Assembly (NCBI RefSeq): GCF_022605165.1
Contig: NC_063069.1
Span: forward strand, 5,642,001-5,706,000
DNA: 64,000 bases
Direction: 5' to 3'
DNA from: Purpureocillium takamizusanense
Lineage: Eukaryota > Ascomycota > Sordariomycetes > Hypocreales > Ophiocordycipitaceae
Below are positions 54,500-64,000 of the stretch, in pieces; the stretch's first letter is position 1; every line of letters begins with the position of its first letter. A program made the position numbers and the translations under genes. The notes beneath the pieces are model-generated. The model had not been told where the DNA came from. It saw only the letters and a list, made by a program, of their open reading frames with translations, and searched no databases.

Positions 54500-56478
54500 A
54501 TTGACTATTTTGCCTTTACGTATATATAAACGAAAGGGGGCTTTTAGAAGTCTAATAATGAAAAAAGGGGAATAAAAGCTTTCGTAGACTCATAAAAAGA
54601 AGCGACTATGATCAAGTGGCTCTTGTGTGGGGGCCTGTGGTTCTCTAGTAGTTATTCTGTAGATGATTGGGAATATCCTCGAGGACAAACGGCGAGGAGG
54701 AGAGCCAATTTATAGAAAGAGTTGGCGGCTCACTCTCACGCACAGAGTAGAAAGGAGAGGTGAGAGAGAGAGAGAGATGGGAGCCTTGCTGTGCCAAGCA
54801 AGTGTAGCCTGCCGGCGCTCAGCGAGTTTGCCCAACCATTGATCACCGCCGCCCGCCCGAACGGGTATCATGTCCCCCGATGCAGCTGTTCGTGGTGTGT
54901 ACAGCCTCCACAACGCCCGTCTGGTCCGTCGTCGTCTGCCCGCGCGCGATACCCCCCCCCCCACCCCCCCACCCCCCTTCCCCTTCCTTCCCCTCCCCGC
55001 GACTCGCGCACGGCCGGCAGCGACACTGACTCGACACGGAGCGCGAGGCGGACAGAGCGGGACAAAAAGGGGAGCTGACAATCGGGGCCCGGGCCCAGAC
55101 CCTCAGATGCTCGCGCTTCTCTGGCCGGGCTACGAGTGATGCATGTGTCGTTGGGTCAAAGTGCCCAACGTCATGGCAAAACACCAGCAAATACAATACC
55201 TGCGGCATGACGACGAGGCAAAGGAAGGCCCCCATTAAGCCTGCGGGTGCGCTACGCCGGTGACGTAGCAATACTACTAATAGTTGTCAAGGCGTGTGTC
55301 CAGGGGGCGTGACGATCCGGCCAACGATGGTCCGGCCCGATCCGAAGCCACAAATGCAACAAGACTGTTTATAGTAATAATGAACTTACTACGTGCCATT
55401 ATGCGAAGGCGTAGCCGGGCCCGTGGCTCAAAGATGGCCCCATTGGCAGCGCCAAGGGTACTATTCAATTCTACGCTCACATTACTACTACTGCTGCCGG
55501 CATGGCAGCCCCATCCCTAGTCTGCCGCCGTTATGAAGGATGGTTGTAAACTGATGGGCAGAGAGCTACGTAGCAGCTCTATGATCCTTGGCATCAGCAT
55601 CAAGCGGACCCGTCCGTCTCCCTGCCATCTCCTCCTTATCAGTAGTACCGAAGTTAGTACTTTAGTAATGTCGTGTGTTCCTCCTTGTCACGTCGACACG
55701 TGACGACGGATGCCATGGCCCTTGTCGTCCACAGCGAGATTGCGTCGGTGGCGTGCAGCAAAAACATAAACAAAAAAATACAAAAGATTTCTATACTACA
55801 GGTACGAAAGACTACAAGATACATACTGTACGATGCCCCTTACTAGTGGTCGAACAGGGTCCAGGGCCGCCGCCCTTCCTCCCCTGATTCAGGAGCTGAA
55901 GCTATATCAGGGGCAAACACGTGCGCGCATGCTCCACGATATTACCTCAACAGGGCTCAGGCTATTCGTGGACCGCACTATACCTAATCAGTAAGCCACC
56001 TGCACTCCTCGAGGCCTGAGTGCCGTGTCATCAATTTTGGGCGTGTGCGGAGAAGTTTCATGCGAAATAGAAGACCATCTTCAAACTCATTTTCACTGTG
56101 CTCACAACCACACGGGCCTCCGTTAATTAAACACGGCCACTCGATTCCTCTGCTGCTGTTCCATAATAATTTGAAGTGTGGGAGATGTCGGCCCATATTC
56201 AGTCAGAGTGCGCGATTAAACCCGCAGACTGTCTCCCTGGCACTAAGGCCTGAGCAGATCGCTTCTTCGGACATGTCCAAAGCGCCTCGGGAAAAGTGAG
56301 AGGGCCTTAAAGACGCAGCAAGGCGCAGAGAGTAAACTATGTATGTCGATTCATGAGAAAAAAAGACATTACATTGCGAGAATTTATCCATGTCTACGCG
56401 ACGACTTAAGGTTCTGATAGTTATGGGGAGCGCCATGCTACACGCGCCAAAAGGCTCACAGAGGCTGTCTACGGCTAG
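54500..56478. other. Gene-free stretch
   Basis: About 2 kb. Includes a polypyrimidine block rich in C runs (about 54949-55000) and otherwise short, unconvincing frames on both strands. I see no gene. Confidence 0.5.
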
Positions 56479-57093
56479 CCAGAGGTCTTAGACGCGCTGC
56501 AGCAACATGCCGCATCTGGTGTGACAGGTATTGCCACTATTAAGGCGCTGAGCAAGGAAATGAAAGCTCTGGATACGCTACAGAATGCAACCAGCGAGGA
56601 CCATGCCTCTGCAGACTTAATGCAGCTACGTCTGCTTCAAGATTTCTTAGCATCAACCGATAAGGGTCAAGGCTATAACCGTTCGATAGAGCGCTTACTC
56701 GAACTTTTAACGCCACCACGAGATAACTCACGGCTACCGCCGCACGATGACGCTTTGCGCTCGCCATCACTACAGGACGGCACGCCACTACAGGAGGGCC
56801 GCTCGCGCACGGCGTCATGCAACGACGACCCGAACCCGCCATCACAAAAAGATAATGATGTGCGCCAACCAATTCCAGAATGCAGCAAGAGTCTATCACC
56901 GGCGGCGAACAACGGATCCCGGTCACCACTGAATGATGATGTGCGCCTGCCACCTATTCGAGACCAAAGGGAACCGACTATGCATCTTCCCTCGTTCCCT
57001 CACCGGCCGCCAATACCGGCATCTTACGCCACCGGGATCCGCAAGGCTCTAAGGCCGCTACTTCCCAAGCCGCTCGCACCAGTCGGGAAATAA
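56479..57093 (+). pseudogene. ORF fragment of unknown origin without start codon
   Basis: An open frame of about 204 codons begins after a TAG at 56476 and has no ATG until 56560 (MKALDTLQ). The first part is helical (LSKEMKALDTLQNATSEDH, then LMQLRLLQDFLAST); the second is Pro/Asp/Ser-rich low complexity. It could be a broken gene or a transposon-borne segment. No family recognised. Confidence 0.3.
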
Positions 57094-59763
57094 TTACACA
57101 ACCACAAGTTACCTCAGCGAAGCGTTGGCATGTCTTCTAAACCTAACCGAAGTTTCACACGCTGACCCATGCAGCGCGAACTAGCCACAAACGACCGCGC
57201 CGCCGAAGACACAGCACGACTCAAATAGATTAGGGAATAAGGCACGGACAGTATAGCCTTTGGCCGTCTGCTAAGGTGGAGAAATAGCGCGGCCTAGTTT
57301 GCGTATTAAAGGGATTAGAGGAAGTCACGGCCGTCGCTAGGGCATGCCGTGAGAAGCAAGCCATATCTATGACCAACCTGAGATGTCGAGTATTGAAAGC
57401 TTTATAGATAAACACAATTGAAGCACATTGCCAGCTCCTTCAGCCTCCGCTCCTAACGAGGGCAAGATGCAGATCGCGTAATGTTCTACTCGAAATCTCC
57501 CAGAAGCCCATCATCTATCCCCGAAGCGCAACACGATGTCGTCAAACGCTCCACAGGAGAGCTCTGCCAGTTCACCACGGTCAACCAGTGACTCCTTGTA
57601 CTACCGAGACGGACAACGCAAATATTATAAGGTTCAAGCCCAGCCGTAATAGTCACATAACCGGCACACAATGCTTCTAAAGCCGAAACGAGAGACACGA
57701 GGGACACTAGGCCAAAATCGCGGGGGATCGCTCCTAGACCCTTCGGCTGCGTAGGGTGTGAGAGGCAACCAGGGGCGTGAGAGCAGGGACATGTCATACG
57801 GAGCCGCAAGAACAGTAGACAGAGGGATAAGCGCCGGGCAAGATAACCACAGGCCTGGTATTAGAGTAGCTGGCAAGTTTCATTGGCGCAGGATTGGGTG
57901 CTATTGGTCAACAACCAACGACAGAAATGCGCGAGGTTAGAGCGAGGTTGGTGACAGCGCTGCAACTAACAGACCAATGGCCACGCCTAGTCTCTTGCGT
58001 TGGACTGAACAGAGGGAAGGGTCTAGGAGCGATCCCCCGTGTTTTCCTATCCCCGCCATGTCCCTCTTCTCATTGTAGAAACATGCGCTAAAGGTCGCTT
58101 TACGTCTCACACCCAGAGGCGCAGAGAGCGCAAGAGAAGTTAGACCGCTAGACAACAAAACGCCACTTAAACTAGCCCGCCGTAGTCTTCGACCATCTCC
58201 GTCACCTCGGGCGCATTTTCTTACATACGAGGAATATATACGGTTAATCGGTATTGAGCTTAACAAGACATGGCATAGACCTTCGCAAGTTTGCACAAGA
58301 ATTATACGAAGGGCAGAAGACATCATATTGAAGATAAAGAGTTGCATTATCGAGTCAGAGTAGAGACACTCAAGAACTGGCTACTTAATGAAACACCGTC
58401 GGTTAGTAGGACGCCTCAAGGTCAAGCTGTCCTTGTGGCATCGTCCCCATCTTAAAGCCAATCTCTAGCATAATCCTATAGTATGAGGGAAAAGGCACGG
58501 CCCGCCTGTCCTTAGTTCGCGCATAGGCCGGCCCACAGAGCTCACGACTATGTCTATAGGATCATCTTCAGTACGGCCTCCCAACAGCGCGGTAAAAGGA
58601 CGAAGAAAAGAGTCAGTATCAAGCCCGTCTCATGGCGAAATAAAGCCGTTCCGGCCGCGAAACCGCTAATTCATAGCGTTCTGGCTAGGAGGCAAGTACT
58701 AGCGGAGACGGTGAGTGTGCACCAGCGCAGTAAAGACAGCGAGCACTAATGTACAGAGCCTCGTACCGAGTATCGAACTACTACTAGACGAAAGTTATTT
58801 ACCAGGAAGTGCGCTTAGGCGGTGACGGAGAGATATCGAGCACTCGGAAGGCACGAGGAAGTCGCCGGCTCGCAAGCAAAGAACCTAACAGAATATACAA
58901 GCCCAAAAGCCTCGCAGCATACAGCCGAGGGCAAGCAGCTCCGCGGACCAGCAGCGGAAGCCAAGTAGGCAAAAAGCGCGAGGACGCCGCTACTCGACCC
59001 TTGGGCCCTTGGCAGCTCAGGCCTCCAGGAGCCAAACCAACGAGCATCAATCACCGCCATGCCCTAGGTATGCAGCCATCCACGCTCGGGCACAGGTAGC
59101 ATGCCTTCACGATGAATGCTGAGGCAGCCATGCACAGAGGAGCAGGTTGTCATAGCCCAGCAAATCAGAACTTGCGGAAGTGATGAGATTTTAGGAGGCG
59201 AAGGCTGGGAGGCTGAAAGGTCAGGCCATCAGTTGCTGGGGCAAGTCTTATCTTAGGCCCCCGACCTAGATCCACTGCTTCCACTAAAGTCCTACTCATA
59301 GCTCTGCCGACAGGAGAACTCGAATTGGTGGCATGGCTAATGACCTCCACCAGAGAGGCCTGAAACAGCCAATCAAATGCGGGTAAAGATTATGGGACGG
59401 GACAGATCCCTAGGCCCTCATTGGCTACTGGTTTGAAGGCGGACACCGCCACGGTTCAAGCCACTGACGTTGCAAAGCTGGCAACTGAGCTTGCCCATCA
59501 ACCGAGGCATAACGGAACCTCAATACGGCCTTAAAAAACTTGGCTGTTGTTGAGGAGCTAAGCTAAGCTTGAAAGATTCACAGAGATCCGCCTAGGAGCT
59601 TTAACCTTTCTCATAGAGGGATGTGTAGGCTGATCAGATCTGGGTATCTACTCGTCGTTCGCCGATGCGATGACCTGATCACCGTGAACCATGGGCGGGT
59701 GCTTGCTCACGTGACTACTATTAACCCGCTCCTGGGGTCCTGGCATCATCTTGCTACCTTCTC
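57094..59763. other. Gene-poor accessory DNA with an inverted repeat
   Basis: 2.7 kb of short frames only. Contains the inverted repeat 57721-57744 / 58016-58039. No gene supported. Confidence 0.5.
57721..58039. repeat. 24-bp perfect inverted repeat within longer imperfect arms
   Basis: 57721-57744 is the exact reverse complement of 58016-58039 (core GATCGCTCCTAGACCC). Similarity continues outward imperfectly for another ~30 bp (GAGGGACA..). The loop is about 270 bp. It could be the relic of a small inverted-repeat element. Confidence 0.7.
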
Positions 59764-60617
59764 TTGCGAGCGGAAATGCCCGTAGAGCTCTACTCTCTCC
59801 GCTCCACACTGAAGACATGGGCACACAAAGAAGCCCACAAGGCCTGGGCGGCAAGGTGGCGGAGGAGCGAGGTAGAACCTCGTACCGCTACACGCCCAAG
59901 CCGAACAAAAAGGTCCTGCGGCTACACGATAGACTGAGTAAGCGCCAGAGCGCGCTTCTCGTCTAGTTACGAACAGAGAAGATAGGACTCAACGGCTTCC
60001 TCTTCAACCGAAGAGTGCCGGACGCTACGGACGCTAATTGCCCATGCCGGGAAAGACGCCAAACGGTATCGCACGTCCTGCTGCGATGCCGTAAGTATCG
60101 ACAACTCTAGCGCCGGGAACTAGGCCCCCTTCTAAGACGACACGACCTCCGGGACATAATAAACAAGCGTAAAGTAGCCGCGAAGGCTATTAAGTTCATA
60201 GAACTAACGGAGATCCTTAGGTAATTTAGGATCGCGTCCTAAAGTAGATAAAGCTAAGCATTAGGGGGAGACTATAGGTATAAGGACCTAAGATATAAGG
60301 CATATCGCTTCGATAGAGCCTGTAAACATTAAGCATTAGTAGAGAACCACGATCTATAGGAGCGGGCAGGCAAATGTAGATTGAGGTTGAGGAGCAAAGC
60401 GGGAATTTTGGGGGCAGCTGGTCGAGTTGAGTTGAGTTGAGTTGTATTCCTACACGGTTGTGGCCGCTGGTTTAGAGGGGCAGCTGGTCGGGGTTTTGTT
60501 TACAGTGCACTGGCGAAGTGGGGCGCCTGGAGGTTAATCCGGCCGCGTCGGCTGCCTGCTAGACCCCGCTCACTGGGCAATCGAGTAGGAATTCAGTTCA
60601 GTTCAGTGAACACCAGA
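59764..60617 (+). mobile_element. 5'-truncated Tad1-like LINE copy
   Basis: It aligns from about 59764 with the LINE at 44611-50938 starting near 50130, that is, only the end of the RNase H region and the C-terminal domain plus 3' untranslated region. Recognisable pieces: ELYSLRSTLKTWAHKEAHKA, RYTPKPNKKVLRLHDRLSKR and, later, KAIKFIELTEILRQF; internal stops are present. The 3' end carries GTTCA repeats (to about 60617). It is less RIP-mutated than the full copy. No clear target duplication was found. Confidence 0.75.
60411..60490 (-). mobile_element. 52-bp antisense LINE 3' fragment with 14-bp target duplication
   Basis: GGGGCAGCTGGTCG occurs at 60411-60424 and again at 60477-60490, but only once in the sister LINE at about 50773. 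The 52 bp between them begin with four GAGTT-type units and TGTATTCCTAC, followed by CGGTTGTGGCCGCTGGTTTA. This is the reverse complement of the LINE's own 3' end (50890-50925). It is therefore a minimal, severely 5'-truncated insertion in the opposite direction. Confidence 0.8.
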
Positions 60618-61485
60618 GGTGTCAGATTAACGCGAGGGTGGGCCTCATCGGGCAACATATGTCCCGGTCGCTTCACTCGCCCGACCAAAGCAAAAGGTGA
60701 CTAATATAGGCCTCAGGTTGAAAAGAACCCCTGGCAATCGCTTGGTTGACTTTGGTGAGCTGCGTACGCCAGCAAGGGTACCCAATTGTTGGTCGGACGT
60801 ATGCTTCTGTGCCAGACAATTGTCTCCACAGGGATCACAGTTGGCATCGTGTTAATTGATGAGAATTATCTTAAGGAGCAAGAGCTCCATGAGAAGCTGC
60901 GCGGGAACTGTGCAGCTCTTATACACAAAGGGAAGCTATGCCAGTTTAGGCAGTCGCGGCTGTCTGCTAGGCAGCTGCAGCCTGCCTGCTAGGCAGCTGC
61001 AGCCACTGTAGGCAGGCTGGACATGCGACATTCTGCGAACTCGACGGGTCCTCAAATACAAGGCTGTCTGGGCACGACGCCGAGGGCGAGGTTCTTCCAA
61101 CCCGCAGCACCCTTCCGTGGCACCGTGGCGTCTGTGGCCGCGCATGAGAGCGACCGGAGGCAGCTAACGCCCCTAGGTACGATCACGTGGGGATAGAGGC
61201 AGTGTCGTGGCCCGTACATTGAAGATCTGCAGCATACTTCAAGGAGACGCGCCCGAGGAAATACCGTACCGTAGGACACTAGATCCTGTTAATGACGTAC
61301 CGATATGGCGACAGCAAGGGTGCAGAGGTAATGGAAGCAGAGTTGATGTGCCCATTTGCGGAACTTCGCACTAACACCGGGTTACCACCGACTACGACGA
61401 TTCAAGTCCGTTCTCGGGATCTTCGACGAGCTTTCCGCCTTCGTTGAGGGCCAATATCTACAAAAATGGCATCTGCCCGCCGCAA
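60618..61485. other. Gene-free stretch
   Basis: About 870 bp with no supportable gene; contains a 19-bp direct repeat at 60964 and 60986. Confidence 0.45.
60964..61004. repeat. Two 19-bp direct copies, palindromic core
   Basis: CTGCTAGGCAGCTGCAGCC at 60964-60982 and 60986-61004, separated by three bases. Confidence 0.9.
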
Positions 61486-61830
61486 TCACCTGGTGCTGTA
61501 GAGTAGCAACGCATTAGCTACTGCGATTTCCGTGGTTCCGAGAGGCGATTCCATTTGTCGTCGCAACAGTACAGCCCCTACTAGCCCATTCCGGGTTGAG
61601 CTGCTCACTGCTACGCACACGGCCCGGTCGGCGTTCGCTCTTGTGCTTCTCGCTACGCCGTCATCGCTAGTGATCGTCAGGATTCGCTCGGCCCACGGAG
61701 CCAACGAGAAGGGGTTGATCGTCTCCAGTTCGTCGACCGGAATGTCCTTCAGCGCTGTCGCCAGCTCATAGAAGGATGATCGACAGAAACGCTTGAACAG
61801 TGGCCGAAGACGACAGGTGGGAATAGGCAC
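61486..61830 (-). mobile_element. Antisense fragment of a Tad1-like LINE (linker/RNase H start)
   Basis: The open frame contains FKRFCRSSFYELATALKDIP, then INPFSLAPWAERILTI and ADRAVCVAVSSSTRNGLVG. This order matches the segment between reverse transcriptase and RNase H, and the start of RNase H, in Tad1-clade LINEs. There is no start codon and the frame ends early. Confidence 0.6.
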
Positions 61831-62210
61831 GCCTGGGGTGACACGTTAACTGGTGGACATTCAATTTACCTCCAATTTGATCAACTCCACTGGCGTCCGT
61901 CGTTGACCAGGTCCAACTCAACGCAACTGAAGCATCTCGTGGATTGAATTGAGTGGTGTGCACCCTTGTTACTAAGGCACTGTAGCAGAAACAGTCATTG
62001 CGGTGACGAGAAATAGCACAGTCAGGGTTATGGAGCCATGTCTACGACGCTGTTACCGAATCCACCCCGCCTCCCCGACCAACACCCTCGTCGATCCAAC
62101 AAACGCCACTGAGCCAGAGCACGAGCGCCTCGTGAACTCCTCGGAATTCCGCCAGAACGTGGACCCGATCCTTAAACTAGAACTCGTGCATATCCAGTAT
62201 GGCTAACAAA
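61831..62210. other. Unassigned segment with a 67-codon ORF
   Basis: A frame at 62003-62206 (+) ends FRQNVDPILKLELVHIQYG. It looks like the C-terminus of something but I cannot name it. It ends directly before the repeat block at 62213. Confidence 0.2.
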
Positions 62211-62212
62211 CC

Positions 62213-62290
62213 GATAGACCTAGACCGGCACCTCCGGTCGGTCGGTTTAGGTTAGTAAAGATCTCCGGTCGGTCGGTTTAGGTCTATCTA
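62213..62290. repeat. Direct and inverted repeats at the island border
   Basis: TCCGGTCGGTCGGTTTAGGT is present at 62233-62252 and 62264-62283. GATAGACCTAGACCGG (62213-62228) is nearly the reverse complement of the sequence ending at 62288. This could be the terminal region of a transposon. Confidence 0.7.
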
Positions 62291-64000
62291 GGCTAATAGC
62301 CTAGTTAGTCTAGGTCTAATAGTCTTATCCCGAGGTTCTACCCGAGTTAGTAAATATAATAAGCCGGTAATATATATTATATTCCTAAATAGCATTACTA
62401 CCCTATTTATATTAGACCTCTTAATAGCTATTACTTTTAAAGTTAATCTACCTTAACTACTTTAAGCGCTAGGTAATTATATTCGTCTATAATTATCTTC
62501 TTTACTTAATTAAATACCCTTTTATATTTAATATTTATATTAGGAATTAAAAATAGATTTAATACTATTTTATATAAAACTAGATATTTTAATTAATATC
62601 TATTTTATTATTTAAGGGGGTCTATAATATCGAGATTATAGGTATAAATTAGCTATATCTAGAATATATTTAGCTTAGTTATTACTTTAACCTTCTTTTA
62701 TTATATATTTAATAAGTAAATTAACCTTTTCCTAAAGGAATTATAATTATTAACTTTAGCTTTAATCTTAATATTACTTTCTAGAAATCTTACTTAAGCT
62801 TAAGTTTCGACTTTAGCCTATTATATATATTTATTAAATAAGCTACCGATAGCGGACTATATATTACTATATTATTATAGCCTATTTATTATATTTTTTT
62901 AATACTACTTAAAGTATTTATACCTATATAATAGATAGAGTATTAAAGCGGCTCGGTATATAAAAGTATAGTCTATTTTAATATAGTAGTCCTTAAGCTT
63001 CCTTTACCTATAATTAATGCCTAATTTAAAATAAGAGGGCTCTTTAAATCGAGTTTCCTTTATTGCCTATTTAAACTTAATAAATAGATAGTCTATTATC
63101 TTAAGGGTCTCTTATACCGCGCTATGCCCGCCCTTTATATTAATATTATTAGCGTTACCCTCTATTATCTTTATAAAGACGTAAAACGGCTTTAGGAAGC
63201 TATAGAAGTACTTTAATTCCGCCTAATTTATAGCGCTAAGGAAGTCTTTTATTCTTAGCCTAAATATCGAAACTAAATTTATCTATCGCCCTATAAAGTT
63301 CCGCCTTAAATTTACTAATATTTAAGCTAAAGATAACTACCTATATAACTAGGTTAATAATATAGCCTATATAGTATAGCTAATATTAATTAATATCTAT
63401 TAAGAACTATTAAGTAAGCGTTTATAAGTAAGTATTATTATTATTAGCGTTATCGAGTATAAAGTATCTAAGCTTAATGCCTATTTTATATTTATCGATT
63501 ACCTCTTTTATATAAGGTATAATATTCTTATTAATATATAGACTAACTAGGCGTAATAGTTTAAAAAGGATATTATACTTTTTACCGCTATTATTAGCGA
63601 AGTAGCTAATAATTCCGATATAATAAAACCTATTAAAAGTAATCTAGAGGTTAAAGCTAAGGTAAATTAAGTTCTTTATATCCTTAATAAGGTTAATAAC
63701 TATATACCGTCGGGATTTAAAGGTTTAGCGAATCTATAAATATACTATAGTATAATACTCTAAGAGTAGCTAGCTTACTAGCTTTTTATTATTTACTATA
63801 AGCTATTAAAGCTACTCGCTAAATACCTATCGAAAGGTAATATCTTCGATTATAACCTAGTTAATAAAGTAAGCTTTCTATATTTCTTCGTTAAAATAGG
63901 AGGTAAGCTATAAGCCTAAGCTAGCCTATCGCGAAAAAAGGTAAGATAAGGAGCTATCTATTACCGCTAATATAAATAAGGTCGCTAAGCTAAGTCTATT
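62291..64000. other. RIP-like AT-rich island running off the window
   Basis: 1.7 kb with almost no CA/TG dinucleotides, TA-rich, stops in all frames. It is presumably a mutated transposable element; family not recognisable. Confidence 0.7.

Noticed and set aside
57550..57660. tRNA-like GGTTCAAGCCC motif
   Set aside because: No acceptor stem or anticodon arm can be formed around it.
58799..59099. Overlapping frames of 80-96 codons on both strands
   Set aside because: No motif, no start context, composition like neighbouring non-coding DNA.
62213..62290. CRISPR-like or tRNA-like repeat
   Set aside because: Only two direct copies with a short spacer in eukaryotic-type DNA; the inverted symmetry fits a transposon end better.

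Overview
The window looks like a chromosomal segment of a filamentous ascomycete, most likely a sordariomycete and perhaps hypocrealean (my inference). Genes have short 42-190 bp introns with GT(or GC)...AG borders and no operon spacing. A quinic-acid (qa/qut) cluster, Zn2Cys6 regulators, small secreted cysteine-rich proteins, NLR-type repeats and a Tad1-like LINE are all present. GC-rich gene blocks alternate with AT-rich islands in which CpA/TpG is almost absent, the mark of repeat-induced point mutation (RIP).

Region by region. 1-11127: quinate/shikimate catabolic cluster: 3-dehydroshikimate dehydratase (qa-4, cut by the window edge), quinate/shikimate dehydrogenase (qa-3), quinate permease (qa-y), activator (qa-1F) and repressor (qa-1S). 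Three intergenic regions carry 13-14/16 matches to the qa activator site. 11389-14100: a dynamin-family GTPase. 15333-19146: two diverged copies of the promoter of a transporter gene flank an AT-rich island holding an intact small hydrophobin-like gene and a tandemly repeated, RIP-mutated element with 37-bp inverted repeats.

19147-28141: an MFS anion-type permease, a Zn2Cys6 regulator, an AidB-type acyl-CoA dehydrogenase and an acetoacetyl-CoA synthetase, together a plausible acid-uptake and CoA-linked catabolic cluster. 28503-30021: two small secreted proteins. 30269-40837: a bZIP protein, a secreted SMP-30-like propeller, two alpha/beta hydrolases, an MDR oxidoreductase, an MBL-fold hydrolase and a secreted protein of unknown function. 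This is a set of tailoring and hydrolytic enzymes without a polyketide or peptide synthase.

41361-64000 is accessory, repeat-laden DNA. It holds a 6.3-kb RIP-destroyed LINE (44611-50938) with a perfect 13-bp target-site duplication, a 5'-truncated relative at about 59764-60617 that was itself hit by a 52-bp antisense LINE fragment with a 14-bp duplication, another antisense LINE fragment, NLR C-terminal repeats, a zinc-knuckle gene and a DUF4360-type secreted protein. The last 1.7 kb is again RIP-mutated AT-rich DNA running off the window.

All calls come from reading the sequence and remembered family features; no database search was possible. Splice junctions were placed by hand so that frames and family motifs join.
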